Origin: Palsa-504 sp963795795
GTDB lineage: Bacteria; Actinomycetota; Actinomycetes; Streptosporangiales; Streptosporangiaceae
Assembly (NCBI GenBank): GCA_963795795.1
Contig: CAWCJS010000005.1
Location: 62,001 to 126,000, forward strand
Length of the DNA: 64,000 nt
Direction of reading: 5' to 3'
A model generated the notes under the pieces. That model had not been told where the DNA came from, ran no database searches, and saw only the letters and a list, made by a program, of their open reading frames with translations. The translations under genes were made by a program, and so were the position numbers. Each line of letters starts with the position of its first letter. The first letter of the stretch is position 1. Of the stretch, positions 16,828 to 26,111 are shown piece after piece.

Positions 16828-17675
16828 CAACGTTCGTCGCGATGGGCGACTCCATCACGGTGGGCATGGGAGACCCGACGCCGGAGGGGCGCGGCTGGCG
16901 GGGCTTCGCGGTCCTGCTGGCCGACACCTTGCCCCAGCCGGACTTGCACAACCTCGCCTTCCTCGGCGCGCAGGCGGCCGACGTGGAACGCGCCCAGCTT
17001 CCGGCGGCCCTGGACCTGAAGCCGGACGTGGTCAGCCTGGTCGTGGGGATCAACGACACGTTGCGCGGCGACTTCAACCCGGAGCGGACCGGAGCGTCGG
17101 TCGGCCGTTCGGTGGCCGCGCTGCGGGAGGCGGGCGCGCAGGTGCTGACGATGACCCTGCCCGACCCAGGGCAGATGTTCGGTTTGCCGAAGGCCCTGGC
17201 CCGGCCGCTGGCCCGGCGGATGCACGCGGTGAACCGGGCCATCGTCGCGGAGTCGCGCCGCTACGGCGCGCTGCTCATGGACGCAGCCGCCGACCAGGAC
17301 ACCTACGACCGGCGCTACTGGAGTGTGGACCGGCTGCACCCGAACGAGCGCGGGCACCGCCTCATGGCGTGCCGGTTCCACCACCTCCTGGCGGAGGCCG
17401 GGTACCCCGTCGGCCTCGGTCCCGACCCCGAGCCGTCCAGCCCGCCGCCGACCCGCCTCGCCGAGTTCGCGTGGATGGCGACCAAGGGGACCGCGTGGGT
17501 GATCCGGCGGTCCAAGGACCTGGTGCCCGCGCTGATTTACCTGGCCGTGTGCGAGGTGATGAGGAAGCGGGATGATCTGGACGCCGACGAGGCCGTTGAA
17601 CTCGCCGACGGGACTCTCGCTGACAGGACCGGGGAACTGGAACTGCTCCCGGCCACCGGGACCCCGGCAACCTGA
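16824..17675 (+). CDS. SGNH/GDSL-type hydrolase
   Basis: 283 residues. Block I MGDSITVGMGD (nucleophile Ser9), a GxND block VVGINDTLRGDF, and block V with Asp and His in DRLHPNERGHRLMA give the SGNH set. The last about 80 residues form an amphipathic or linker extension after the catalytic domain. No signal peptide. Likely an esterase or deacylase acting on lipid or sugar esters, consistent with its place after two envelope-type glycosyltransferases. Start at ATG 16824 has GGAGG upstream, and is the last of three near-identical start sites in the 98-bp repeat. Confidence 0.9.
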   Translation: MTTFVAMGDSITVGMGDPTPEGRGWRGFAVLLADTLPQPDLHNLAFLGAQAADVERAQLPAALDLKPDVVSLVVGINDTLRGDFNPERTGASVGRSVAALREAGAQVLTMTLPDPGQMFGLPKALARPLARRMHAVNRAIVAESRRYGALLMDAAADQDTYDRRYWSVDRLHPNERGHRLMACRFHHLLAEAGYPVGLGPDPEPSSPPPTRLAEFAWMATKGTAWVIRRSKDLVPALIYLAVCEVMRKRDDLDADEAVELADGTLADRTGELELLPATGTPAT

Positions 17676-17788
17676 ACGCCTTCAGCATACGTTCAGGAAA
17701 CTTGGAGCATCGCGACTGGTTATCTTGGGCTGCCCTCCAGGTCCGCACCCGATTATCAGGGTGTACAGACGCGGACGAAGGGCCAGAC

Positions 17789-18979
17789 ATGAGCCAGACC
17801 TATCCCTACGACTCCTATCCGAGCCTACCCGGTTACGGCAGCACGCCACCACCGCCGCCGCCACCTCGGCGGCACATCCGGGGCCTGATCGCCACAGGGG
17901 TCGTGGCGCTCGTGGCCGGGGTCGGCGCGGGCGGGCTGATCGGCCACCTGAACTCCACGACCACGGCCACCGTCACCGCGACGTCTAAGACTGTCCTGTC
18001 CACGAGCGAGATCGCGGCTCGGGTGGACCCCGGGCTGGTCGACGTGGTGTCCACGGACGGCTACCAGCAGGCGACTGCGGCCGGCACCGGGATCGTGCTG
18101 ACATCGAACGGCGAGATCCTCACCAACAACCACGTCATCGAGGGCGCGACCGCCATCAAGGTCACCGACGTCGGCAACGGGCGCACGTACACGGCGACCG
18201 TGGTGGGCTACGACGCCAGCCACGACGTGGCGGTGCTCCAGCTCCAGGGCGCGTCCGGGCTCACCGTCGCCAGCCTGGGCGACTCCGGCTCCGTGCGGGT
18301 CGGCGACAACGTGGTAGCGCTGGGCAACGCGGGAGGCAAGGGCGGCACGCCCTCGGTCGCGGCGGGCACGGTCACCGCGCTCGGCCAGTCGATCACCGCG
18401 TCCGACTCGGGGTCCGGGGTCAGCGAGCAGCTGACCGGGCTGATCGAGACCAACGCGGGCATCCAGCCGGGCGATTCGGGCGGCTCGCTGGTCAACGCCT
18501 ACGGCCAGGTGATCGGGATGGACACCGCGGCTTCCTCGACCTACCAGTTCCAGTCCCAGTCCTCCTCCGGCGAGCAGGCCTACGCGATCCCGATCAACGA
18601 GGCGGTCTCCATCGCCAAGCAGATCGAGGCGGGGACGACCTCGGCCGACGTGCACATCGGGGCGACCGCCTTCCTGGGGATCTCGATCCAGACCGCGAGC
18701 TCCGGGTTCGGGGGCTCCGGGTTCGGGTCCGGGTCCGGTACCAGCGGCAGCGGCGTCACGCTCGGCGGGACCATCTCGGGCTCCCCGGCGGCCAACGCCG
18801 GCCTGACCGCGGGGGACGAGATCACCTCGCTCGGCGGCCAGCAGGTGGCCAGCGCCGAGGACGTGGCGCACGTCCTGGTCTCCTACCACCCCGGCGACCA
18901 CATCTCGGTGACCTGGCTGGACCAGTCCGGCCAGTCGCACACGGAGACCCTGACCCTCACCACAGGCCCTGCGGCCTGA
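17789..18979 (+). CDS. HtrA-like serine protease with PDZ domain
   Basis: 397 residues from ATG 17789 (AAGGG upstream). Short Pro-rich cytosolic head, a single membrane helix at about residues 30-55 (RGLIATGVVALVAGVGAGGL), then a trypsin-like domain outside: His115 in LTNNHVIEGA, Asp146 in DASHDVAVLQL, Ser230 in QPGDSGGSLVN. A Gly/Ser-rich linker (SGFGGSGFGSGSGT) leads to a PDZ domain around ISGSPAANAGLTAGDEITSL. Membrane-anchored envelope protease/chaperone of the DegP/PepD class. Followed by a strong terminator. Confidence 0.93.
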   Translation: MSQTYPYDSYPSLPGYGSTPPPPPPPRRHIRGLIATGVVALVAGVGAGGLIGHLNSTTTATVTATSKTVLSTSEIAARVDPGLVDVVSTDGYQQATAAGTGIVLTSNGEILTNNHVIEGATAIKVTDVGNGRTYTATVVGYDASHDVAVLQLQGASGLTVASLGDSGSVRVGDNVVALGNAGGKGGTPSVAAGTVTALGQSITASDSGSGVSEQLTGLIETNAGIQPGDSGGSLVNAYGQVIGMDTAASSTYQFQSQSSSGEQAYAIPINEAVSIAKQIEAGTTSADVHIGATAFLGISIQTASSGFGGSGFGSGSGTSGSGVTLGGTISGSPAANAGLTAGDEITSLGGQQVASAEDVAHVLVSYHPGDHISVTWLDQSGQSHTETLTLTTGPAA

Positions 18980-18996
18980 TCCAGGCGGGCCCTGCA

Positions 18997-19044
18997 CCGG
19001 TGATCCCCGGCCCTGCGGCGGGGATCACCGGTCCCGTCGTTTTT
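18997..19044 (+). terminator. Rho-independent terminator after the HtrA gene
   Basis: Perfect 12-bp stem (CCGGTGATCCCC with GGGGATCACCGG), 11-base loop, then TCCCGTCGTTTTT. Clear intrinsic terminator placed 17 bases after the stop. Confidence 0.9.
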
Positions 19045-19150
19045 GGCCCCGATTTCCGGGCCGCGCAGGTGATGCGGGCGGGGTACCAACGCCCGTTCGG
19101 GAAAAATGATCTTATGAGGTCGGCGGAAGGCGCGGCGCTAACCTGAGCCC

Positions 19151-19528
19151 ATGCGGGCGGTCCGGCTAGCGTTGGCGGTCGACTGCTGCTGCGTGCTGGC
19201 CTTCGTCGTGATCGGCCGGGCCAGTCACGAGCGCGGCGAGACCCTGGGCGGGATCGCGTCGACGGCGTGGCCGTTCCTGGCGGGCCTGGCGTGCGGGTGG
19301 CTGGCGGCCAGGGCGTGGCGGCGGCCGCTCGGGTTGTTCCCGGCCGGGGTCGGGGCGTGGCTCGGGACGGTGGCGGTGGGCATGGTCCTGCGCGTGGTGG
19401 CGGGGCAGGGCACGGCGGTGGCGTTCGTGCTGGTGGCGCTGGGATTCCTGGGGTTGTTCCTGCTCGGCTGGCGGCTGGTGCCTCGGGTGGCGCCGGCTTT
19501 GGTCAGGCTCCGACGGCGACCGCAGTAG
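19151..19528 (+). CDS. DUF3054 family membrane protein
   Basis: 125 residues with four predicted membrane helices and the family pattern: DCCCVLAFVVIGRASHERGE near the start, TAWPFLAGLACGWL, and a second half with GMVLRVVAGQGTAVAFVLVA. Function unknown. The stop overlaps the end of the convergent isochorismatase-like gene by 26 bases. Codon use matches neighbours. Confidence 0.85.
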   Translation: MRAVRLALAVDCCCVLAFVVIGRASHERGETLGGIASTAWPFLAGLACGWLAARAWRRPLGLFPAGVGAWLGTVAVGMVLRVVAGQGTAVAFVLVALGFLGLFLLGWRLVPRVAPALVRLRRRPQ

Positions 19529-20123
19529 CGCCGACGTCGAAGCCTTCCGTGACGCTGGCGATGCTGGCCAGTTCGTAGCTGGACAGCACCTCGAGGGACA
19601 GCTCGTGCAGGCGGCGGGTCTTGGCGGCGCAGCAGTCCGCCAGCAGCGTGACCGGGAAGTCGCGCATGAACGCCGAGCGCACCGTGCTCTCCACGCAGAG
19701 GTTGGTGACGACGCCGCAGATGATCAGTTCTGCCACGCCGAGGCCCCGCAGCAGCGGCTCCAGCGAGGTCCACTGGAACGCGTCGAAGCGCACCTTGTCG
19801 ACGACCAGGTCGTCCGGCCCGAAGCCGAGTTCATCCATCACCTGGGCGTCCCAGGACGTGGCGGCCAGGCCCTCGAGGCTGGCGAGCTCCGGGCTGTTGC
19901 GCTTGAGCGCCTGACCCTCGTCGGCGCGGCCCGGCCGGTACACGTGTCTGGTGTAAACGACAGGGATCCCGGCGCGGCGGGCCTGCCCGATGGCCACGGC
20001 CGCATTGGCGACCGCCTCCAGGGCGCCCTCCAGCCCCATGTCCAGCTGGGCGAACGAGCCGTCGGGGTGGCAGAACGCGTTCTGCATGTCGATGACGAGC
20101 AGCGCGCGGTGGTTCGCGGTCAT
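19503..20123 (-). CDS. Isochorismatase-family cysteine hydrolase
   Basis: 206 residues with the triad Asp12 (LLVIDMQNAF), Lys110 (VVDKVRFDAFQ) and Cys143 (GVVTNLCVESTVRS). The first motif followed by CHPDGSFAQLD resembles the ureidoacrylate/biuret/N-carbamoylsarcosine amidohydrolase branch, so an amide or ureido substrate is plausible. Cytosolic. Distinct from the paralogue at 1449. Starts 62 bases after the end of the helicase-nuclease gene. Confidence 0.88.
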   Translation of the reverse strand: MTANHRALLVIDMQNAFCHPDGSFAQLDMGLEGALEAVANAAVAIGQARRAGIPVVYTRHVYRPGRADEGQALKRNSPELASLEGLAATSWDAQVMDELGFGPDDLVVDKVRFDAFQWTSLEPLLRGLGVAELIICGVVTNLCVESTVRSAFMRDFPVTLLADCCAAKTRRLHELSLEVLSSYELASIASVTEGFDVGATAVAVGA

Positions 20124-20184
20124 CGGGGTGCACCTCCGGTCACGACCTGCTGTTCACAGGGTAGCTGGCGTGCCGGATGGCCTC

Positions 20185-23100
20185 CTAGCAAGCTCGGTCG
20201 AGGGCGGGACCGCGGGCGGATGTAGCTGCCGAGCGGCGGAGGGCTCGGCGGGCAGCGTCGGCGTCGGGGGCTGCATTGACGCTGGGGGCTGCGCTGACGC
20301 TTGGGGCGTGGGGGGATCGTCGGGCCCCGGCGGTTTGATGGGTTCGGGCGGCTCGGGGGGCTCGGGGGCTCGGGGGGTCGTGCGGCTCGGGGGGCTCGGG
20401 AGGCTCGGAGCGCGGCGCAGAGGCTACCGCCCGGTCGTAGGCCTCGCGAAGCTTGGCGACCTCGGCGTCCGGGTCGTGGAACCAGTTGGTGGACCACAGC
20501 CGGTGGACGTTCCAGCCGAGCCGCTCCAGGTGCTCCTTGCGCAGCCGGTCGCGGTCGCGGACGCTGCCGGAGTCGCGGTAGGAGGCGCCGTCGGCCTCCA
20601 CGGCGAGGATCATCCGGGAGGGGTCGTCGGGGTGTGCGGCGGCGAAGTCGACGCGGTAGCCACCGACGCCGTACTGCGGGACGACGATGATGCCGTACCC
20701 GGCGAGGCGCTCGCGGACACTGGCCTCGAACGCGTCGGCGGCCCCGGCGCCGGCCGCGGCCATCGGGGTCCCGCCGGCGCCCGCGTACTCCAGGTACTCG
20801 GCCAGCAGCCGCGCGCCCGCCTTGGTCAGCCGCTCGGGATCGACGTCGTGGCTGGAGAACGAGCTGACCACGGTGAGGCGGTGCTTGGCCCGGGTGGCAG
20901 CGACGTTCAGCCGCCGCTCGCCGCCGTCGCGGAGCAGCGGGCCCCACTGGTACCGCATCCGGCCGTCCGGGTGCTTGCCGTACCCGATGGACAGGATGAT
21001 CGCGTCGCGCTCGTCCCCCTGAACCCGTTCCAGGTTCTTGACGAAGAACGGCTCGGGCACGTCGTCGGCGAAGAACGCCTCGGTCTTCGGGCCTGCCGTG
21101 GCCAGCGCCTCGCGCAGGGCCAGGTCGATCCGCTCGGCGTGCTTGATGCCCAGCGCGATCACGCCGAGGGATTCATCGGGCCTGGTGCGGGCGTGCTCGA
21201 GGACCAGCTCGACCACGCGGGTGACCTCGGCGGTCACCGAGGCGTCCTGGCCCGGCGAGGCGTCCTGGGCGACGACGACGTGGTTGAGGCAGTCGTCGCG
21301 CAGCACGCCGGGGAACGTGGTCAGCGTGCCGCCGTAGATGCGCTCGTTGGAGAAGGCCACCAGGCGCTCGTCCCGGCTGCGATAGTGCCAGCTCAGCGCC
21401 GCGGTGGGCAGCAGCGGCCTGAGCGCGTCGAGGATCGACTCGAACCCGGCCTCGAACGAGACGGTGTCCTCGTCGTCTTCGTCCTCGGCGCCCGCGTCCC
21501 CGAACTGGCGGAAGAAGCTGGTCGGCGGGAGCTGATGGTCGTCCCCGGCCACCACGACCTGGTGCGCCCTGATGATCGAGGGGATCGCGTCGGCGGGGAC
21601 GATCTGGCTGGCCTCGTCGAAGATGACGACGTCGAAGAGCCGGGCGCCGGGCAGCACCTGGCTCACCATCAGCGGGGACATCGCCCAGCACGGCTTGACC
21701 GCGAACAGGACGTCGCCGGCCTGGTCGAGCAGCCTTCTGAGCGGGAGGTGGCCGCGGCGCAGCGCGGCCTGCTTGCGGATGACCCGGGCCTGCAGCGGGT
21801 GGCGCTCCTCGGCGTCGCGGGTCATCTCGGCCCAGGTCCGGCGGACCCTGGACCGGTTCGCGGCCAGATGCTCGACGTCCCTGTGGCGGAAGTCGTCCGC
21901 GACCTCGTCGAGGGAACCACCGTGTTCGGCGCCGTAGCGGGGGTCGCGCACCCTTATCTGGTCCAGGATGGAGGCGTACCACGCGTGGTCGAAGGTGGCC
22001 GCGGCCTGGTCGCCGTCGGCCTTCTTGCGGGCCAGCTCGTCGAGCAGCGGGCGGAGACCTAGCCGGTCGAACCGCTTGGCCAGCTGGTACAGCCGGGGCA
22101 GCTGCCACGGGGTCTGCTGGTCCTGGGCCAGGGCGTGGATGGTTTGCTCGACCGTTTCTGTGGCTAGCGAGGGCACGAACGACCTTAGGGCGCCTAGCTG
22201 GCGTTCGGCGTCTAGGAACATGCGCGCCACGGTGGCGTAGCCGGCGGGGACGTGGGGTGGGCTTGGTTTTGATTGGTCGGGGATCGTGAGCCGCTGCCAT
22301 TCGGCCAGTTCGGTGGCGGCCTGGTCGAGGGTCTGGTGGAGGTCGTCCCAGGACGGTTTGTTGGCGGGATCCTGGCTGCCGCGCCATAGGGACCGGGCCT
22401 GGTTGCGCAGTCGCCTTCGTTCCAGCAGTCCTCCGCCGCCGCCGCTCTCGGACGTCGCGGCGGCCAGGGTGGCCGGGGACGAGGTGTACACGGCTGGGTC
22501 GAAGGTTTTTAGGGTCTGTGCGATCTGGGCGTAGAGGTGCATGACCTTGGCCTGCCCGGCGTAGCTGGTCTGGCGCTGCAGGCCGCTCTGGGTGGTGAGC
22601 TCGTCGAGCCGGTGCGCGAACATCGGGAGCGTCTCGGTGTCCAGCGTGCCGGCCAGCTCGATGGCTTGCTGCGCGTCGGCGGGGGTGCGGATCAGGGCGC
22701 CGTACCAGGGGGTGCTTGACCGCCGCAGCGTGAACCCGCCGAGGTGGGCGAACTCGCGGAGTTCGTCGCGGACCGTCTCGGCGGCCTCGGCGTCAAGGCG
22801 TTCGGGAGCGGGGAGCCGGAACGGCGTTCTGGCCGCCTCGGGGATGCCGAGCAGCGCGGACTGGACCGCGAACGGGGTCAGGCCCCACGGCTCGTGCACC
22901 TCGTGCAGCGCGCTGACGTGCCGGGACAGGCGCTGGACCCGGTCGACCAGGCGGCGGTGCAGGCGCCCGACCTCCGGCGTGGCGGCCTGGCCGGCCAGGT
23001 CGAGGGTGGCGCCGAGGTCGTTGGCGATCCGCTGCCGGTCCCTGGTGCCCTCGTGGATGTCCAGGACCATGTCGCCGAGGTCCACGCCCTTGAGCCGGGA

Positions 23101-24057
23101 CAGGACGGCGTCGATGGCGGCGCGCTTCTCCGCGACGAACAGGACCTTGCGGCCGTGCGCGACCAGCGCGGCGATCAGGTTGGCGATCGTCTGGCTCTTC
23201 CCCGTCCCGGGCGGGCCGTGGATGACCAGGCTCTGGCCGGCCAGGACGGTGTCGATCGCGTGGCGCTGGGAGGAGTCGGCGTCCAGGACCGAGTAGTCCT
23301 CCTCGGGGTCGTCGGTTTCGTGGCCGTTGGCGGCCGACAGGTCGGACGAGACCAGCTCCTGCGCTTCCGGGTCGCCTGCGATGGCGGCCACCAGGTCGCT
23401 TTCGGCCAGCAGGTCGCCGGCGGCCTCCATGTCCCTGACCATGGGCAGCTTGGCGTAGGTGAAGGTGCCGATGACCTGGCGGTCGGTGATCTCGAAGCCG
23501 GGGACCTCCGCGGCGTCGGCCGCGAGCTGCAGCCGGTCGAACGCGTTCTCCGGGGTCAGTTTGGTCAGCTCCGCTCCGAAGACAGTCGTGAGCTTGTGCA
23601 CCAGGACGGGGTTGACCTCTTGGTCGTCGTCCAGGATGAGCTCGAAGTCGTCGTACCGGGCGCGGGTCGGGGTGATGGTGAGCCCGCGGAGCAGCACGGG
23701 CGCGGCGGGCTCCAGGAACAGCTCATCCCAGCGGGCCATGCCGGTGGCCAGGTACCCGGCCCGGATGCCGCGCTCCTCGAGGAGCTCGCGGGCCTTGCGG
23801 TGGATGGCCTGGACCCGCCTGATCGCGTCGCCGCGCACGTCGACGTCCTTGAACAGCCTGGTCAGCCTGATCGAGCCCGTCCTGGCGAACCGGTCGAGCG
23901 CCTCGGGGTCGGCCTGGGCCAGGTCCAGCGTCGCCGCCCGGCGGTCCTTGTAGTACAGCAGCGTGTTCCGGCCGCCGAGATCCGTCAGCGCCGCGATCCA
24001 CCGCTGCTGGGCGGCGCTGACCAGCGCGAGTCTCCTGCTGTCCAGAATTTCGGTCAT
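20185..24057 (-). CDS. DUF4011-like SF1 helicase fused to a C-terminal PD-(D/E)XK nuclease
   Basis: 1290 residues. The N-terminal about 250 residues (DLGGRNTLLYYKDRRAATLD) resemble the DUF4011 head of large helicases. An SF1 helicase core follows: Walker A GPPGTGKSQTIANLI near residue 275, Walker B VVIFDEASQIVPAD, motif III VVAGDDHQLPPTSFF, and motif VI RRLNVAATRAKHRLTVVSS. The C-terminal about 110 residues match the MTES_1575-type restriction-endonuclease fold: YRVDFAAAHP, ILAVEADGASY, then RKEHLERLGWNVHRLWS. Similar helicase-nuclease proteins occur in phage-defence loci. A Pro-rich tail encoded by GGCTCGGGG repeats (about 20340-20412) ends the protein; a one-base change in a C-run there would give a different Pro-rich tail, so the extreme C-terminus is uncertain. 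Confidence 0.88.
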   Translation of the reverse strand: MTEILDSRRLALVSAAQQRWIAALTDLGGRNTLLYYKDRRAATLDLAQADPEALDRFARTGSIRLTRLFKDVDVRGDAIRRVQAIHRKARELLEERGIRAGYLATGMARWDELFLEPAAPVLLRGLTITPTRARYDDFELILDDDQEVNPVLVHKLTTVFGAELTKLTPENAFDRLQLAADAAEVPGFEITDRQVIGTFTYAKLPMVRDMEAAGDLLAESDLVAAIAGDPEAQELVSSDLSAANGHETDDPEEDYSVLDADSSQRHAIDTVLAGQSLVIHGPPGTGKSQTIANLIAALVAHGRKVLFVAEKRAAIDAVLSRLKGVDLGDMVLDIHEGTRDRQRIANDLGATLDLAGQAATPEVGRLHRRLVDRVQRLSRHVSALHEVHEPWGLTPFAVQSALLGIPEAARTPFRLPAPERLDAEAAETVRDELREFAHLGGFTLRRSSTPWYGALIRTPADAQQAIELAGTLDTETLPMFAHRLDELTTQSGLQRQTSYAGQAKVMHLYAQIAQTLKTFDPAVYTSSPATLAAATSESGGGGGLLERRRLRNQARSLWRGSQDPANKPSWDDLHQTLDQAATELAEWQRLTIPDQSKPSPPHVPAGYATVARMFLDAERQLGALRSFVPSLATETVEQTIHALAQDQQTPWQLPRLYQLAKRFDRLGLRPLLDELARKKADGDQAAATFDHAWYASILDQIRVRDPRYGAEHGGSLDEVADDFRHRDVEHLAANRSRVRRTWAEMTRDAEERHPLQARVIRKQAALRRGHLPLRRLLDQAGDVLFAVKPCWAMSPLMVSQVLPGARLFDVVIFDEASQIVPADAIPSIIRAHQVVVAGDDHQLPPTSFFRQFGDAGAEDEDDEDTVSFEAGFESILDALRPLLPTAALSWHYRSRDERLVAFSNERIYGGTLTTFPGVLRDDCLNHVVVAQDASPGQDASVTAEVTRVVELVLEHARTRPDESLGVIALGIKHAERIDLALREALATAGPKTEAFFADDVPEPFFVKNLERVQGDERDAIILSIGYGKHPDGRMRYQWGPLLRDGGERRLNVAATRAKHRLTVVSSFSSHDVDPERLTKAGARLLAEYLEYAGAGGTPMAAAGAGAADAFEASVRERLAGYGIIVVPQYGVGGYRVDFAAAHPDDPSRMILAVEADGASYRDSGSVRDRDRLRKEHLERLGWNVHRLWSTNWFHDPDAEVAKLREAYDRAVASAPRSEPPEPPEPHDPPSPRAPRAARTHQTAGARRSPHAPSVSAAPSVNAAPDADAARRALRRSAATSARGPALDRAC

Positions 24058-24225
24058 GCCCGGCCTCCCAGAGGCGAACGCAGAGATCCCGCGATCGTCT
24101 TCCCCGGGCGAGCCGGTTTATCCTTCGGCGGCTGTGGCGTTCCTGGCCGGCGACGGACGCTTCGCTCATCGCCTCGTCGTTCCGAGGCGAGCCAGCCAGC
24201 TCGGCCGTCTGTTTCGCTGCTCGGT

Positions 24226-25279
24226 CGAGGCCCGCCGAACGCACCGCATCTGGAACCCGCGCCGTCATGGCGGACAGGTCATGCCATTCGTGCACGGTGG
24301 CCGTGAAGGCCGGGTTCTCGCCGCTGCGGTACAGCAGGTACAGCAGATCGTCGGGGGGCGGCGGGCCGCCTTCGGGCTCGAGTACGGCTGGCTCGGCAGG
24401 CGGCATCGCCGGTTGGAGTTCGCCCTCGGAAAAGTTTTGCTGGCCCGGGCGGTGCGGCGCGAACCGGATGGAAGCCCCGAGAGCACCCGCGGCCAGCCCC
24501 GCGACGGTCTTCATCGCCTCCCAGCCCGGCCCGCTGAACGTCACCCGCAGGCTCTCCCCGGAATCCTGGCCGATCCGGCTGCCGGCGGGCGGGTCGAATC
24601 TGGAAAGGTCCGCCGCTTCCGGCGGGTCGAGCACGACGGTCGTGAGCTCGGTGAGGCTCACCCGCTGGCCTTCGAACGTCTCCTCGTAGCGGAGCAGGAT
24701 GCCGAGCTCGGCATCCACGATCACCGTCAGGTCGTCACCGAGAGAGCCGGCGCCCAGGCGGGTTGCGTGCCCGATGTCGATCCGTTTGGTAGCCGCGACC
24801 GCTATCGCGTCGCGGCCGCACGCGGTCACCGGCCCCTGCACCTCCAGCGTGTACCCCGCGAGGAGCTCGGACGGGCAGAACAGGTGGTGCAACGGCGGCT
24901 TATGCGCGACATCGGACTGCAGCTCGGGCGGACCCGGATCCTGCGGACGCCATACCCAGCTGCGCTCACCATCGCTACCAATGACGTGCCCGGAAGGTTC
25001 ATCCGGGTACTCCTGCCGGTAGCGCCCTCCCGGCGCGATCAGCAGCGTGGCAGGCCACGAGTGATAGCCCCGTAGTTCTTCACCGGGCGGCTCTTCACTG
25101 GACGGCTCTGCGCTGGCCGGCGAGGTGGAGATCCAGGGCCCCATCTTCTCGCGCATTCGGGCCATCACGCGGCTCGCCACCAGGTCCTGGTCGCTTTCGA
25201 AGCGCACGTCGGCAGACAGGCTGAGCCGGGTCCAATCGGCCTGGTACAGCAGCCGGATCACGCCCTGCAGGTCTGTCAT
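24226..25279 (-). pseudogene. C-terminally truncated paralogue of the two-domain LolA-like protein
   Basis: From ATG 25279 the product (MTDLQGVIRLLYQADWTRLS) is collinear with the gene at 29454 through GYHSWPATLLIAPGGRYRQE, GSDGERSWVWRPQ, DAELGILLRYEETFEGQR and DDLLYLLYRSGENPAFTA. Similarity ends at about 24226, where the full-length paralogue still has some 200 residues forming its second domain. The frame then runs on, unrelated, into the start of the helicase gene on the same strand (formal stop 23723). A hairpin (CGCCTCG/CGAGGCG) at 24170-24190 lies between the break and the helicase start. The truncation next to the helicase suggests a recombination or insertion boundary. Confidence 0.78.
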
Positions 25280-25376
25280 GTCGCTACCACCGCCAGCCCC
25301 GGCCGCTAGTCCCGGGACAGCAGCATATGCGAGCGCCTACCACCGAGTCGGGTCGGCGTAGGTCGTCCGGGGCCGG

Positions 25377-26111
25377 TCATGACGGTCCTGCGGCGCGGGC
25401 GCGCCGGATCGCGTCCTGGACCCCGCCGGTCCAGGGGTCGCCGTGGCCGGGCAGCAGCATCCCGGCCTTGATCCCGTCCAGGTTGGCCAGCGACGCGAGC
25501 GCCTGCGGGGTGTCCGCGTTCAGCCCGGACGGCATGATCTGCGGTCCGCTCCGCCCGGTGTAGGCGTTCCAGGTGCACAGCACGTCCCCGGTGAACAAGA
25601 TCCCCCGGTCCTCCAGCAAGATCGCGGCGCTGCCCTCGGTGTGGCCCGGGGCGTGCACCACGCGGGGTTTGCCCGGCACGTCGAGCGTCTGGCCGTCGCC
25701 GAACCCCGACACCTCGGCGACCGGGATGATCCTGGTGCCGCCGCGCCGTCCGAGCACGAGCGCGGTGCGCCAGAACGCGGCGCGCAGCAGGTAAGAGCTA
25801 GTCTTGCCGTCCCGCGGCCCGACCTTGCCCGTCCGGGCCATCGCCACGTCGTGCTCGTGCACCCAGACTCGGGCCCCGGTGGCGGCGCGGGCGTGCTCGG
25901 CAAACCCGATGTGATCGGTGTGCGCGTGGGTGAGCAGCACCGCGTCCAGGTCGGCCAGGTCCCGGCCGAGTTCTGCGACGGCCCGGCCGAGCAGGTCCCA
26001 GTCCTTGGGTGCGCCAGCGTCCACCAGCACGAGCTTGCCCGACTCCTGGATCAGGTAGAAGTTCGAGATGCCGTTGGTCAGCCGGTGGATGCCCTCGGCT
26101 ACTTCAGTCAT
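25377..26111 (-). CDS. Metallo-beta-lactamase-fold hydrolase
   Basis: 244 residues with the binuclear-metal motif THAHTDHIG (HxHxDH), a later His in VHAPGHTEGSAAI and Asp in LFTGDVLC, and a final His in LLPGHGDPW. This is the glyoxalase II-like or quorum-quenching-like branch; the exact substrate is unknown. Its start overlaps the stop of the upstream alpha/beta hydrolase by 8 bases, so the two are cotranslated. No signal peptide. Confidence 0.92.
   Translation of the reverse strand: MTEVAEGIHRLTNGISNFYLIQESGKLVLVDAGAPKDWDLLGRAVAELGRDLADLDAVLLTHAHTDHIGFAEHARAATGARVWVHEHDVAMARTGKVGPRDGKTSSYLLRAAFWRTALVLGRRGGTRIIPVAEVSGFGDGQTLDVPGKPRVVHAPGHTEGSAAILLEDRGILFTGDVLCTWNAYTGRSGPQIMPSGLNADTPQALASLANLDGIKAGMLLPGHGDPWTGGVQDAIRRARAAGPS

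Larger units (their letters stand above)
16538..16831. repeat. 98-bp tandem triplication of the GT4/GDSL gene junction
   Basis: Copies begin at 16538, 16636 and 16734. Copies 1 and 2 are nearly identical; copy 3 has about a dozen substitutions. Each unit contains the 3' end of the glycosyltransferase gene and, overlapping its TGA, the ATG and Shine-Dalgarno (GGAGG) of the GDSL gene. The copy differences argue against a simple assembly artefact. Confidence 0.93.

Noticed and set aside
14220..20123. Natural-product biosynthetic gene cluster
   Set aside because: P450, glycosyltransferases and hydrolases occur nearby, but there is no PKS, NRPS, terpene synthase, RiPP precursor/maturase or other core enzyme.
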